A stretch of 64,000 bases of DNA. Origin: Candidatus Barnesiella excrementavium (lineage in GTDB: Bacteria > Bacteroidota > Bacteroidia > Bacteroidales > Barnesiellaceae). The stretch covers positions 62,001 to 126,000 of the forward strand of contig DXDM01000059.1 of NCBI GenBank assembly GCA_019115485.1. The letters are read 5' to 3'. The notes below the pieces were generated by a model that worked only from the letters and a program-made list of their open reading frames with translations, was not told the DNA's origin and searched no databases. Shown piece after piece: positions 50,939 to 60,241 of this stretch. The first letter of the stretch is position 1, and each line of letters begins with the position of its first letter. The position numbers and the translations under genes were made by a program.

Positions 50939-51150
50939 ATGTCTGTTTTTCTTCGCCGTAAGGGCAGGGGACGGGGCGAGGGACGATTTTGGGTTGTAGT
51001 CTTTTCTCGGAGTGTGAAATAGAGAAACGCCTTTCGGCTCGATAAATAAAGAAAGGGTGTTGGTTTTATGACTATCACACACACTCTCTCGTTATCATTT
51101 CTATTTGTATTGTCTTCCGTGAGACTCTGTTCAGAGAGGGGTATAAAAAC
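50939..51150. other. Non-coding spacer between the tRNA transcripts
   Basis: No gene or clear structure is visible between the tRNA-Lys terminator and the tRNA-Val terminator. A short open frame on the plus strand runs into the tRNA gene and is not credible. Confidence 0.6.
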
Positions 51151-51182
51151 AAAAAACACCTGCAAGCCAATGCTTACAAGTG
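51151..51182 (-). terminator. Terminator of the tRNA-Val pair
   Basis: On the minus strand, an 11-bp stem with two G-T pairs (51182-51172 with 51167-51157) and a 4-base loop is followed by six T. Confidence 0.8.
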
Positions 51183-51208
51183 CGGACTTATATGTTGTTT
51201 TTGGTGAG

Positions 51209-51286
51209 TGGTGGGCGTTGACGGATTCGAACCGCCGACCCTCTGCTTGTAAGGCAGATGCTCTAAACCAGCTGAGCTAAACGCCC
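51209..51286 (-). tRNA. tRNA-Val (TAC), distal copy
   Basis: A 78-base tRNA including the encoded CCA. Acceptor GGGCGTT pairs with AACGCCC, the anticodon loop is CTTACAA (anticodon TAC), and the T-arm contains GGTTCGAATCC. It is identical to the copy 60 bases upstream on the same strand. Confidence 0.97.
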
Positions 51287-51346
51287 CTGTCTGTTTGCCG
51301 TCTTTCGACAGCGCAGGGATTTTCCCGAAATTTGTTCGGCCTTGGT

Positions 51347-51424
51347 TGGTGGGCGTTGACGGATTCGAACCGCCGACCCTCTGCTTGTAAGGCAGATGCT
51401 CTAAACCAGCTGAGCTAAACGCCC
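51347..51424 (-). tRNA. tRNA-Val (TAC), promoter-proximal copy
   Basis: Identical to the second tRNA-Val. A TACCTTTG -7 box (minus, 51455-51448) lies 23 bases upstream of the mature 5' end, with TTTG at 51477-51474 (18-base spacer), so the two copies are probably one transcript. Confidence 0.97.
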
Positions 51425-51518
51425 GAATTGCTTTCGGAAAAGCGATGCAAAGGTAACACATTTTTTTTATTTCCAAAACAAAAACGAAAATTATTCGAGA
51501 AAATTACGCGGGAAATCG

Positions 51519-51526
51519 TATTTTTG
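51519..51526 (+). promoter_or_regulatory. -7 box of purB
   Basis: TATTTTTG fits the -7 consensus 27 bases before the purB start. No convincing -33 box accompanies it. Confidence 0.45.
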
Positions 51527-51553
51527 TGCTCTGTTTCATTCAAATCACAGTCT

Positions 51554-52897
51554 ATGGAATTATCATCACTCACGGCTATATCGCCTATCGATGGCCGCTA
51601 CCGCAACAAGGTGGAAGATTTGTCGCTTTATTTTTCGGAGTGGGCTCTTATCCGGTATCGGGTACGGGTCGAGATAGAGTACTTTATCGCCTTGTGCGAA
51701 CTGCCCTTGCCTCAGCTTTCGGGGGTAAACCACGACCTTTTCCCCGAGTTGCGGGCTATCTATCAAAACTTTACCGAGGTCGATGCCGCTCGGGTGAAGT
51801 CGATCGAGTCGGTTACCAACCACGACGTGAAGGCTGTCGAGTATTTCATCAAGGAGAAATTCGACGCGCTGCACCTCGAAGCCTATAAGGAGTTTATCCA
51901 CTTCGGTCTCACGTCGCAGGATATCAACAATACCTCGGTGCCCCTGTTGATCAAAGAGGCGTTGCACGACTGCTACATGCCGGTGCTCAACGAGATGCTG
52001 TCGCTGATTAACCATTATGCCGAGGAGTGGAAAGATATACCCATGCTGGCCAAGACGCACGGCCAACCGGCCTCGCCCACGCGTCTGGGGAAAGAGATAC
52101 GGGTATTCGGCTATCGTCTCGAGAAACAAATCGAGTTGCTCAAAGCCGTGCCGATGAGTGGTAAATTCGGTGGTGCTACGGGTAACTTCAACGCCCATCA
52201 CTTTGCCTACCCTGACATCGACTGGCCCGCCTTCGGGAACCGCTTCCTGAAAGAGCGTCTCGGTATCGAGCGGGAGGCTTGGACAACCCAGATTTCGAAC
52301 TACGACAACCTGGCTGCTCTGTTCGACGCGCTACGCCGCATCAATACGATAGTTATCGACCTCGACCGCGACTTCTGGCAATACATCTCGATGGAGTATT
52401 TCAAGCAGAAAATCAAAGAGGGCGAGGTAGGCTCGTCGGCCATGCCCCACAAGGTGAACCCCATCGACTACGAGAACTCCGAGGGTAACCTGGGTCTTGC
52501 CAATGCTATCTTTGAGCACCTGGCCAAGAAGTTGCCTATCTCGCGTCTGCAACGCGACCTCACCGACTCGACCGTGCTTCGCAACGTGGGTGTGCCTTTG
52601 GCGCATACGCTCATAGCCTTCCACAGCACCATCAAGGGGTTGAACAAACTGTTGCTCAACGAGAAGGCTATCTATCACGATCTCGATCAGATGTGGAATG
52701 TGGTGGCCGAGGGTATCCAGACGATACTGCGTCGCGAGGGCTATCCGCACCCTTATGAGACGTTGAAGGCGCTTACCCGCACCAACTCGGTGGTCAATGC
52801 CGACTCGATTCGCGAGTTTATCGATACGCTCAACGTGTCCGATTCGGTCAAGGAGGAGTTGCGCCGCATCACCCCCCACACCTATACCGGTTTCTAA
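51554..52897 (+). CDS. purB: Adenylosuccinate lyase
   Basis: PurB cleaves SAICAR and adenylosuccinate to release fumarate in purine synthesis. The 447-residue length agrees with the E. coli-type enzyme (456). The start MELSSLTAISPIDGRYRNKV is conserved; the open frame begins farther upstream inside the tRNA-Val promoter. LTSQDINNTSVPLL, KTHGQPASPT and the fumarase/aspartase signature SSAMPHKVNPIDYENSEGN are all present. It is a single gene followed by a strong terminator. Confidence 0.97.
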   Translation: MELSSLTAISPIDGRYRNKVEDLSLYFSEWALIRYRVRVEIEYFIALCELPLPQLSGVNHDLFPELRAIYQNFTEVDAARVKSIESVTNHDVKAVEYFIKEKFDALHLEAYKEFIHFGLTSQDINNTSVPLLIKEALHDCYMPVLNEMLSLINHYAEEWKDIPMLAKTHGQPASPTRLGKEIRVFGYRLEKQIELLKAVPMSGKFGGATGNFNAHHFAYPDIDWPAFGNRFLKERLGIEREAWTTQISNYDNLAALFDALRRINTIVIDLDRDFWQYISMEYFKQKIKEGEVGSSAMPHKVNPIDYENSEGNLGLANAIFEHLAKKLPISRLQRDLTDSTVLRNVGVPLAHTLIAFHSTIKGLNKLLLNEKAIYHDLDQMWNVVAEGIQTILRREGYPHPYETLKALTRTNSVVNADSIREFIDTLNVSDSVKEELRRITPHTYTGF

Positions 52898-52984
52898 GAA
52901 AGCTTGTCGCTCGACCGATAGCCGTTGTCACGAACCTGTGGCCTTGTTGCACTATCGGGAAGTAAGTGGCGCCCTGTGATATAT

Positions 52985-53025
52985 CGATTCCCCAGTCTGT
53001 TTAACGGGCTGGGGAATCGTTTTTT
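52985..53025 (+). terminator. Terminator after purB
   Basis: A perfect 11-bp stem (52985-52995 with 53009-53019), a 13-base loop and six T. Confidence 0.9.
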
Positions 53026-53332
53026 CTCTGGGGGGTATGAGGGGGGCTGGACGGTATTCCGGGAAGTCGGTACAGGTCCAGATGCAAAGATTTCTGAGCC
53101 GGGGAATTACAATTTTTCTGCTCTTGAAACAGCTGTATTTACATGCTTTTCGAACAAAGGAAACAGACTTTTGTTTTTTTTAAGAAGAAAATGATAACTT
53201 ATTTGATAGTGAAAGAGATGAAATGGAAAATCCTTTGTATCTTTGTCGCCGAAAAGGTAAAAAATAATCGATATAGAAATAGATAATTTCAGTTAGGCCG
53301 AGAGGCTTGTGTTTTTTAATTCAAAAATTCCT
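53026..53332. other. AT-rich leader region of the pseudouridine synthase gene
   Basis: The 307 bases hold no gene. TATCTTTG at 53238-53245 is a good -7 box without a clear -33, implying a leader of about 85 bases that contains a short GCCGAGAGGC hairpin and a T-run near 53297-53317. Nothing else is recognisable. Confidence 0.5.
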
Positions 53333-54589
53333 ATGGAAAGCGAAAAAAGAGCTAAGCGCCCTCGTATCGGGGTATCGAACCGTGAAGGTATGACCGAGCG
53401 ATATGAGAAAGTAGAGTACAAACGGGGTGGAGGAGAAGAGGGACGCTCCTCGTATGGTACCAACACCGACCGCCCTCACTACTCCCGTAGCAACTATGGC
53501 GAAGGAGGTAATCGCTCCTATGCCAACGAACGTCCCAACAATTACGGAAGCCGTCAGGGTGGAGGTTACAACCCGAACCGCCAGGGCGGATATGGCAATA
53601 ACCGCCGGAACAACTATAACAACGGTCCGCGGTACAATCAGGATTACAATCGGAACAACGAAGGTGGCGAGGGATACCAACAACGTCCTTACGGCGAAAA
53701 CGAACGTCCCTACTACCCGAAACAGAATCGTCAGGGCGGCTACAACCCGAACCGTCAGGGCGGATATGGCAACAACCGGTACAACCAGAACCGGCCGCAG
53801 CAACGCCGCAACAAGAACTACAACAGCCGTCCGCAACGCATCGAGTATGAGTTGCCCGAGGTTGATCCGAATGAACCGATTCGCTTGAACAAGTACATGG
53901 CCAATGCCGGCATCTGTTCGCGTCGCGAGGCCGACGAGTTTATCCAGGCCGGCGAGGTTCAGGTAAACGGCGTGACGGTGACCGAGTTGGGTACGAAGAT
54001 TACCCGCAACGACACGGTTACCTTCCGCGGCAAGGTGGTGACGCTCGAACGTAAAATCTACGTGCTGCTGAACAAACCGAAAGATTGTGTAACCACGTCG
54101 GACGACCCGCAGGGCCGCCTCACCGTGATGGACATCGTGCGCAACGCCTGCACCGAGCGCATCTATCCCGTAGGTCGTCTCGACCGCAACACCACAGGTG
54201 TGCTGCTGCTCACCAACGACGGCGACCTCGCTTCGAAGCTCACGCACCCCAAGTTCATCAAGAAGAAAATCTATCACGTGTGGCTCGACCGCGACGTGAA
54301 CGAGGAGGATATGCAACGCATTGCCGACGGTATCGAATTGGAGGACGGACCCATACAGCCCGATGCCGTGAGCTATGCCAATGAAACCGACAAGAACCAG
54401 GTGGGCATCGAGATTCACTCGGGTCGTAACCGCATCGTGCGTCGTATCTTCGAGGCCCTGGGTTATCGGGTAGTCAAGCTCGACCGCGTCTACTTTGCCG
54501 GTCTTACCAAGAAGAACCTGCAACGCGGCCGCTGGCGTTACCTCACCCAACAAGAGGTGAACATGCTGCAAATGGGTTCGTTTGAGTAG
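53333..54589 (+). CDS. RluB/RsuA-family pseudouridine synthase with a disordered RGG/YG-rich N-terminus
   Basis: The 418-residue protein ends in a standard RluB-type module: an S4 domain (LNKYMANAGICSRREADEF from about residue 185) and a catalytic domain with GRLDRNTTGVLLLTNDGDLA holding the catalytic Asp, then SGRNRIVRRIFEALGYRVVKLDR. It isomerises uridine in rRNA. Residues about 30-168 are almost only Gly, Asn, Tyr, Arg and Gln, with the unit RQGGYNPNRQGGYGNNR appearing twice (about 74-91 and 133-149). Such tails bind RNA and can drive condensation. Start at 53333 after an AT-rich leader. Confidence 0.92.
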   Translation: MESEKRAKRPRIGVSNREGMTERYEKVEYKRGGGEEGRSSYGTNTDRPHYSRSNYGEGGNRSYANERPNNYGSRQGGGYNPNRQGGYGNNRRNNYNNGPRYNQDYNRNNEGGEGYQQRPYGENERPYYPKQNRQGGYNPNRQGGYGNNRYNQNRPQQRRNKNYNSRPQRIEYELPEVDPNEPIRLNKYMANAGICSRREADEFIQAGEVQVNGVTVTELGTKITRNDTVTFRGKVVTLERKIYVLLNKPKDCVTTSDDPQGRLTVMDIVRNACTERIYPVGRLDRNTTGVLLLTNDGDLASKLTHPKFIKKKIYHVWLDRDVNEEDMQRIADGIELEDGPIQPDAVSYANETDKNQVGIEIHSGRNRIVRRIFEALGYRVVKLDRVYFAGLTKKNLQRGRWRYLTQQEVNMLQMGSFE

Positions 54590-54673
54590 AAAATAAAATA
54601 GTTACATAGCCACACGCCCCGCTCGGGAAATCCGTTCGGGGCGGCGGTGCTTAAACCAATAGATTGAAAGAGT

Positions 54674-56071
54674 ATGGAAACAATGAAAAGGACCAAAGTC
54701 GTCGATGCCTTCGATGCATCTCTTTACGGAACAAGGATAAACGTGAAAGGCTGGGTGCGCACGCGCCGGGGCAATAAGCACATCAACTTCATTGCACTGA
54801 ACGACGGTTCTACGATTAAAAACATACAGGTCGTAGTCGACCTCTCGAAGTTTACCGAGGCCGAGATGAAGCCCATCACGACCGGCGCCTGCATAAGTGT
54901 CGTGGGTACACTGGTCGAGTCGCAGGGCAAGGGACAGCAGGCCGAGATTCAGGCCGAGAGTATCGAACTCTACGGCGGCGCCGACCCCGATGTATATCCC
55001 TTGCAGAAGAAGGGGCATACGCTCGAATTCCTCCGTGAAATCGCCCACCTGCGTCCCCGTACCAATACGTTCGGAGCCGTATTCCGTATCCGTCACCATC
55101 TGGCATATGCCATTCACAAATACTTCAACGACCGCGGTTTCTTCTACCTGAACACGCCGCTCATCACGGCCAGCGACTGCGAGGGTGCCGGTGCCATGTT
55201 CCAGGTCACGACGCTCGACCTTAACAACGTACCCCGTACCGACGACGGCGCCGTTGATTACAGCGCCGACTTCTTCGGCAAACCTACCAGCCTCACCGTG
55301 TCGGGACAGCTCGAAGGTGAGCTTGGAGCCATGTCGTTGGGAGCCATCTACACGTTCGGTCCCACCTTCCGGGCCGAGAACTCCAACACGCCACGTCACC
55401 TGGCCGAGTTCTGGATGGTAGAGCCCGAGGTTGCCTTCAACGAAATCGAAGAGAACATGGATCTGGCCGAGGATTTCCTCAAATACCTCATTCGCTATGC
55501 CCTCGACCACTGCCAGGACGACCTTGAATTCCTCAGTCAGATGTACGATTCCGAACTGATTGAGCGGTTGAAATTTGTGGTTGAGAACGATTTCGTACGT
55601 CTGCCCTACACCGAGGGTGTGAAGATTCTCGAAGAGTCGGGCCACAAGTTTGAATATCCCGTTTACTGGGGGGCCGACTTGCAGAGCGAGCACGAGCGTT
55701 TCCTCGTGGAGGAGCACTTCAAGAAACCGGTTATCCTCACCGACTATCCCAAGGAGATCAAGGCCTTCTACATGAAACTTAACGACGACGGAAAGACGGT
55801 GCGCGCCATGGACGTGCTCTTCCCCCGCATCGGCGAGATTATCGGCGGTTCGCAACGTGAAGAGAGCTACGAGAAACTGCTCTCGCGTATTGAAGAGCTG
55901 CATATCCCCATGAAAGATATGTGGTGGTATCTCGATACCCGTCGCTTCGGAACCGCGCCCCACTCGGGCTTCGGTCTTGGATTCGAACGTCTGGTACTCT
56001 TCGTTACCGGTATGACCAACATTCGCGACGTGATACCCTTCCCCCGTACACCGAAGAACGCCGAGTTCTAA
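54674..56071 (+). CDS. asnS: Asparagine-tRNA ligase
   Basis: AsnRS charges tRNA-Asn. The 465-residue class IIb enzyme has an N-terminal OB-fold anticodon-binding domain (about 15-110, [20 protein letters not shown]), class II motif 1 around [18 protein letters not shown], motif 2 with [20 protein letters not shown] and motif 3 with [18 protein letters not shown] 54683 is a possible alternative start. It lies 84 bases after the pseudouridine synthase; the gap holds a 7-bp GC hairpin (54615-54643) but no T-run, so read-through is likely. Confidence 0.97.
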   Translation: METMKRTKVVDAFDASLYGTRINVKGWVRTRRGNKHINFIALNDGSTIKNIQVVVDLSKFTEAEMKPITTGACISVVGTLVESQGKGQQAEIQAESIELYGGADPDVYPLQKKGHTLEFLREIAHLRPRTNTFGAVFRIRHHLAYAIHKYFNDRGFFYLNTPLITASDCEGAGAMFQVTTLDLNNVPRTDDGAVDYSADFFGKPTSLTVSGQLEGELGAMSLGAIYTFGPTFRAENSNTPRHLAEFWMVEPEVAFNEIEENMDLAEDFLKYLIRYALDHCQDDLEFLSQMYDSELIERLKFVVENDFVRLPYTEGVKILEESGHKFEYPVYWGADLQSEHERFLVEEHFKKPVILTDYPKEIKAFYMKLNDDGKTVRAMDVLFPRIGEIIGGSQREESYEKLLSRIEELHIPMKDMWWYLDTRRFGTAPHSGFGLGFERLVLFVTGMTNIRDVIPFPRTPKNAEF

Positions 56072-56116
56072 GAGGGGAGAGCGGTCTCATACCGTCAGAG
56101 AGATATAATAAAAGTA

Positions 56117-56154
56117 GCAGCGCCGCTGCGGGAAACGACCCGCAGCGGCGCTGC
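56117..56154. terminator. Bidirectional terminator between asnS and the outer-membrane protein gene
   Basis: A perfect 16-bp GC-rich stem (56117-56132 with 56139-56154) and a 6-base loop between two convergent genes. Confidence 0.9.
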
Positions 56155-56247
56155 CGCTTTAATGATTGAGGGAGGGGAGCTTCTCCGCCATGGGAGGATT
56201 GCATATTTGAAAAATGAAAGCGGAATCGACTCCCCTCGACCCCTATG

Positions 56248-57138
56248 TTAGAAATAGAAGGTCATGTAAAGCGAGCCTCCCAGGCTTTCGGTACCGAAAT
56301 AGATGCCGTTGCTGCCCGGTGCGTACAGGTCGGTACGCGTCTCTACTTTACCGAGTGTGGCGTTGTAACCTTCGCTTTCTACATAAGTCTGTGTACCGAA
56401 GATGTAATAAAGGCTGAGATTGACCTCGGCACCCAGAGCTATTTTGGGAGCTACGAACCATTCGATACCGGCACTACCCGTCAAGCCCAGATAGAAATCG
56501 CTACCGGCACCGTTTTGTTTCAGTGCGCGATACCCGGTGGGGAGAGTAGGCATGTTGGCAAATGAGTGGGACGTAGGCGATTGGTTGATTTCGGTAAGGG
56601 CGTTACCCCAGGAGTAGGTCTCTTTGGAGTTTTGGAAGGCAAAAAGCAGTCCGGCTCCGAATACTCCCTGTATCCGGCGTGCCCCCTTGCGATACTCGGC
56701 TCCCAGCAACATGCTCATGCCGTTGCGGTCATAACGGGCTCCGTCGATCACCTTGGCTTCGCTGAACGGGTTGGTGAGCAGGGCCTTGTCGTCGGGCGAA
56801 TAGGCCTTGTCGTTGGCCGACGAGATCATCAGGCCCACGTTGGCACGCACGGCCCATTCGTCGGTGAGCATGTATTTACCCATAATCGAAACGGTAGGCA
56901 TGAGCCCTTGGTTTCCGAAGTGTCCGCTGGTGAAAGGGGTGCCACCTACGTGGTTCAGACCGTTGGACCCGTCGGTCCCGTTAAAGGCATTGCCTATGTA
57001 TTTCAGGATAGGTACTACGTCGATACCCAAGGCCCAGTCACCCTCCTCGGGCAAGTATTGTTTTTGCTGTTTCTCTTCGGCCCACAGCATGGCTGGGAAC
57101 AAGCAGGCCGATAGTATGATGACTATAAGTTTTTTCAT
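56248..57138 (-). CDS. Outer-membrane beta-barrel protein of unknown function
   Basis: The 296-residue protein has a signal peptide (1-20, ending AMLWA) and alternating polar/aromatic strands of an 8- to 12-strand barrel, such as WALGIDVVPILKYIGNAF, VSIMGKYMLTDEWAVRANVG and IALGAEVNLSLYYIFG. It closes with SLGGSLYMTFYF, a C-terminal Phe as needed for BAM-dependent insertion. It lies 17 bases downstream of a lipoprotein gene and is surely in its operon. It resembles OprF/opacity-type Bacteroidetes porin-like proteins; no ligand can be named. Confidence 0.8.
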   Translation of the reverse strand: MKKLIVIILSACLFPAMLWAEEKQQKQYLPEEGDWALGIDVVPILKYIGNAFNGTDGSNGLNHVGGTPFTSGHFGNQGLMPTVSIMGKYMLTDEWAVRANVGLMISSANDKAYSPDDKALLTNPFSEAKVIDGARYDRNGMSMLLGAEYRKGARRIQGVFGAGLLFAFQNSKETYSWGNALTEINQSPTSHSFANMPTLPTGYRALKQNGAGSDFYLGLTGSAGIEWFVAPKIALGAEVNLSLYYIFGTQTYVESEGYNATLGKVETRTDLYAPGSNGIYFGTESLGGSLYMTFYF

Positions 57139-57155
57139 AAGGACAGGGTATTTAT

Positions 57156-58184
57156 TTATTCAAAAGATTTGGTTCCCCATTCGGTTACATACATCCAAGA
57201 GCTGCTTTCATCATAACCACCAACTTCATTTTCGGTGAAAATCATGGTTGCATATACAGGGCTCTCGATGTTTTCGATAACCGGGAAAGTGTAGTTCTGA
57301 TAGTAACCCGAATAGGCACCTCCTGCATCATAAGTACCCGTCAGATATTCAGGATCACCGGCAATGTCGAAATGTTTGAACCCGTCTTCGTAGAAGCTTA
57401 CCGGAGTAATTTGGAGCGAACGAAGTGTCTCGCCTTTTTCCTTAACGGGAATGTAAACCAGGAATTCGCCGTTAGCGTCGGTTGTGGCTCCGAACATGCG
57501 TACCATATTGGTTTGTCCGCCTTCTTGGCTTTCGGTGTAATTATAGGTTACGGAGAGAAGTACGTTGATACCCGATTTTACGTCCCAATAGCGTTGTGAA
57601 TTGTTGCGGTAGAGTCGGCCGATACCGATTGTACCTTTGATTTGTTCGGTTAAGCCAAACTCTTCTACAAAGTTACGGGGTGTGTAGCTGTACATTTGGT
57701 CCTTTACCAGAATTTCACCCGGTGAAACAGTTTCTTGCATGCTGCTGATGTTGAATACGACCTCTTCGGTTTCCATGACGGGTTGATTGTTTTCCCAGTC
57801 GGTTACGAGAGAACGGGTCCCCATGAAGGAGGCCGGGCTGATGATGATGCTGGTATTCTCTACGGCCGGAATTTCGATGCTGTATTTGCCTTCGCCATCG
57901 GTCGTAGTTTCGTAGATGGTGTATCCTTGGGCCGATCCGTTGGGGGCCAATGAGGCATTGCTTACCTTGATGCTTACCTTCACGCCGGCAGCCGGGCTTA
58001 GCAATTCGGAGAATTGGTTGTTGCTGAAAGCCTGTCCCTGGCTGTAGCTGAGGCTACCTACAATAGTGGCTTTTCCTTGAATGTCCTCGATGGAAAGTTC
58101 AGATTGTTCTTTTGAACAGCCTACCAACGTGGCTACGGCCAATAAGCCGATGGCCCACGATGAAATCTTACATAAGTGTTTCAT
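57156..58184 (-). CDS. Surface lipoprotein with two carboxypeptidase-regulatory-like domains
   Basis: The 342-residue lipoprotein has a signal with LVGC at Cys23. Two beta-sandwich regions each contain a carboxypeptidase-D-regulatory-like motif, TTDGEGKYSIEIPA (about residue 95) and TTDANGEFLVYIPV (about 236). Such domains usually tether or recognise partners at the surface. It is the first gene of a two-gene operon with an outer-membrane barrel, so the pair may form one complex. I do not recognise a named family. The region is less GC-rich than its neighbours. Confidence 0.75.
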   Translation of the reverse strand: MKHLCKISSWAIGLLAVATLVGCSKEQSELSIEDIQGKATIVGSLSYSQGQAFSNNQFSELLSPAAGVKVSIKVSNASLAPNGSAQGYTIYETTTDGEGKYSIEIPAVENTSIIISPASFMGTRSLVTDWENNQPVMETEEVVFNISSMQETVSPGEILVKDQMYSYTPRNFVEEFGLTEQIKGTIGIGRLYRNNSQRYWDVKSGINVLLSVTYNYTESQEGGQTNMVRMFGATTDANGEFLVYIPVKEKGETLRSLQITPVSFYEDGFKHFDIAGDPEYLTGTYDAGGAYSGYYQNYTFPVIENIESPVYATMIFTENEVGGYDESSSWMYVTEWGTKSFE

Positions 58185-58559
58185 GATAAATAAAATGTTA
58201 ATGATTGTTGTGGAATTTTATGTGTTTTTTATTGGCTATCTAATTGTATTTTGGTTTGTTATGCAATTCTACCAATAAGAATTGATGCAGATAAAAGTCC
58301 TCCTTCTTCTAAGGTTTTAATATAAATATATGCAAGTATAAATAAAAAAGTATAATTAACCAAATTGAAAGAAGCTAAAAATTTAATTAAAAACAGATTG
58401 TGATTTATAATCTGTTGTGAATCTTGGCCTTATAGGGCTATTCTTTTTAAGAGGAAAATGTGCACAGCAGAAGGAGGCAATCGATGGAAAGAGATGATAA
58501 ATGGCCTCTCGGCTCATTATGGAGTCGGAAAATAATAAGGATATGTATCTGTGGGGGGA
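58185..58559. other. AT-rich intergenic region with the lipoprotein/OMP promoter
   Basis: A notably AT-rich stretch of 375 bases without a gene. It carries the promoter at 58364-58333 (minus) and gives the lipoprotein transcript a leader of about 140 bases, longer than most here. ACAGATTGTGATTTATAATCTGT near 58392 is an imperfect palindrome that could be an operator. Confidence 0.55.
58333..58364 (-). promoter_or_regulatory. Promoter of the lipoprotein/OMP operon
   Basis: On the minus strand, TTTG (58364-58361), a 20-base spacer and TATACTTG (58340-58333), one mismatch from TAnnTTTG. Confidence 0.65.
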
Positions 58560-59192
58560 TTAAAGGAATTTGTTTCCGTTCCAGTGTAAGGTAATCGATT
58601 GGCGCAGATAGGGCTTTATTTTGTTGAAACTCTCGGGGTCGAGATATTTTCCCCACGATGGACGGACACAGATTGCTCCGTCGGGCTCAAAGGTATATTC
58701 TACGAGGTAGATGCCTGTCGCTTGAAGTATCTCGTTCTTTCGAGTCTGGGTCAGCGAGTCGGGAAAGATGAAAAAGTCGGAGGTTGACAGGGGGCGGATA
58801 TGTTTCGCCGTGGGGAGTTCCTGCCAGGAGCTGTCGAAGAAACGTATGCGGCTGTCGGCAGCCGGGCCGCAGACCGTGTTGACCAGTGCGATGAGGGTGT
58901 CGCCGTGCTGGGTCGGGTAGAGATGCAGGGCCATCTGGCTTTGCTGCGACAGGTCGATGGTGAGGCTGTTGTCTTGCAGGAGGGTCATCGTGGTCGAGCC
59001 TCCCAGCTTGTTATCCACTCGGGACTCCTGTCCGGCATGAAAGAGGTCGATAAGGTCTTTCCGTCGATTTACTTCGATGGAGGGGACGAGCGAGTCGGGC
59101 ATGGAGACAAAGAGTTGTGCGGCAGGTTCAACGGCCTGCGACAGCCCGGCCGAAGTTAGAAAAAATATGGATAACAGGTTCCGCAGTTTCAT
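58560..59192 (-). CDS. DUF3256 family exported protein
   Basis: The 210-residue protein has a signal peptide (1-20, ending GLSQA) and a beta-rich body with AQLFVSMPDSLVPSIEVNRR, LIDLFHAG and GGSTTMTLLQDNSLTIDL, as in the Bacteroidetes DUF3256 family of unknown function. The ATG at 59192 is preferred over 59210 because it gives a proper signal and fits the promoter. It is a single gene with a strong promoter of its own. Confidence 0.8.
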   Translation of the reverse strand: MKLRNLLSIFFLTSAGLSQAVEPAAQLFVSMPDSLVPSIEVNRRKDLIDLFHAGQESRVDNKLGGSTTMTLLQDNSLTIDLSQQSQMALHLYPTQHGDTLIALVNTVCGPAADSRIRFFDSSWQELPTAKHIRPLSTSDFFIFPDSLTQTRKNEILQATGIYLVEYTFEPDGAICVRPSWGKYLDPESFNKIKPYLRQSITLHWNGNKFL

Positions 59193-59207
59193 AACAATCG
59201 TTTGACA

Positions 59208-59239
59208 CAAAAGTAGTCATTTGCTGTGGTAAGCCCAAA
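59208..59239 (-). promoter_or_regulatory. Promoter of the DUF3256 gene
   Basis: On the minus strand, TTTG (59239-59236), a 20-base spacer and a perfect TACTTTTG (59215-59208). The -7 box is so close to the ATG at 59192 that the leader is only about 10 bases. Confidence 0.75.
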
Positions 59240-59356
59240 AAACAGGCTAAAATATTGTCGGCTTACAGACGATTTTATCGCCGCCTTGCCACAATGCCCC
59301 TGCCGAGAGGTATGGGTGCCTCGGGCAAAGGGATAATGGCGGGAGAGAATGATTGC

Positions 59357-60241
59357 CTATTTGTTTTTGTCGAGCCGTATCTTCTCGTGGTAGAAGTAGT
59401 TGACGACAACGGGTTTCCCTGGTTGCGAGCGACCGTAGGGTAGGTCGTTGATGCGATAGGGGTATCCCTGTTGGCTGACGTATTGCGAGATGTCGGCTTC
59501 GAGACCTTTCCAGTAGTCGATGCGCTTGTGGTTGTAAATCTCTTCATAGAGGGGGAGCAGTGCGGGGTATTTTTCGCCGATGTAGCGCATGATGCGACTT
59601 TTGAACTGGCCGCGCAGGTTGAGGTTTTCGAGCCAGATGAGGTCGGCGAACTCTTTCACCTGCTCGATGATGGCCTTCACATCGGTGATGCCGGGGAAGA
59701 TGGGCGAGATGAAGCAGACGGTGCGTATGCCGGCAGCATAGGTCTGTCGCATGGCTTCGATGCGCCGGGCGATGCTGGCAGCGTGGTCCATGTCGGCCCG
59801 GAATGCCTCGTCGAGGGTGTTGATTGACCACGAGACTGTTGCCTTGGGGAACTGTTTGATCAGGTCGAGGTCGCGCAAGACCAGGTCGGACTTGGTGCAG
59901 ATCATGATTTCGGCATCGCAGCCGCGCAGTTCTTCGAGAATGCGGCGGGTACGCTTGAAGGTGGCCTCCTGCGGGTTGTAGCCGTCGGTGACCGACCCGA
60001 TGACGATGCGGCTGCCGTTGTACTTTTGAGGGTTCTTGATGGGTTCCCAGTTTTTGACATCGAGGAAGGTTCCCCAGGGTTCGGGGTGGTTGGTAAATCG
60101 TTTCATGAACGAGGCGTAGCAATACTGGCAGGCGTGGGTGCAGCCTACGTAGGGGTTGACCGAGTAGCCGCCGACCGGCAGGGTCGACCGGGTCATGACG
60201 CTGTGCACGTCGATTTCTTGAATGGAAGGTTCTGTATTCAT
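59357..60241 (-). CDS. Radical SAM mobile pair protein B (SPL-like)
   Basis: The 294-residue radical SAM enzyme has the cluster cysteines Cys34, Cys38 and Cys41 in GCTHACQYCYASFMKRF and resembles spore-photoproduct-lyase-like proteins in the IVIGSVTDGYNPQEA region. I recognise it as the B member of the so-called radical SAM mobile pair, a sporadically distributed two-gene set of unknown substrate. The frame is open to 60373, but MNTEPSIQEIDVHSV at 60241 overlaps the A gene stop by 4 bases and matches the family start. The A gene is directly upstream. Confidence 0.85.
   Translation of the reverse strand: MNTEPSIQEIDVHSVMTRSTLPVGGYSVNPYVGCTHACQYCYASFMKRFTNHPEPWGTFLDVKNWEPIKNPQKYNGSRIVIGSVTDGYNPQEATFKRTRRILEELRGCDAEIMICTKSDLVLRDLDLIKQFPKATVSWSINTLDEAFRADMDHAASIARRIEAMRQTYAAGIRTVCFISPIFPGITDVKAIIEQVKEFADLIWLENLNLRGQFKSRIMRYIGEKYPALLPLYEEIYNHKRIDYWKGLEADISQYVSQQGYPYRINDLPYGRSQPGKPVVVNYFYHEKIRLDKNK

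Noticed and set aside
51174-51476. A 100-codon frame across both tRNA-Val genes
   Set aside because: The peptide repeat FSSAGLEHLPYKQRVGGSNPST is simply the translated tRNA sequence, a common false gene.
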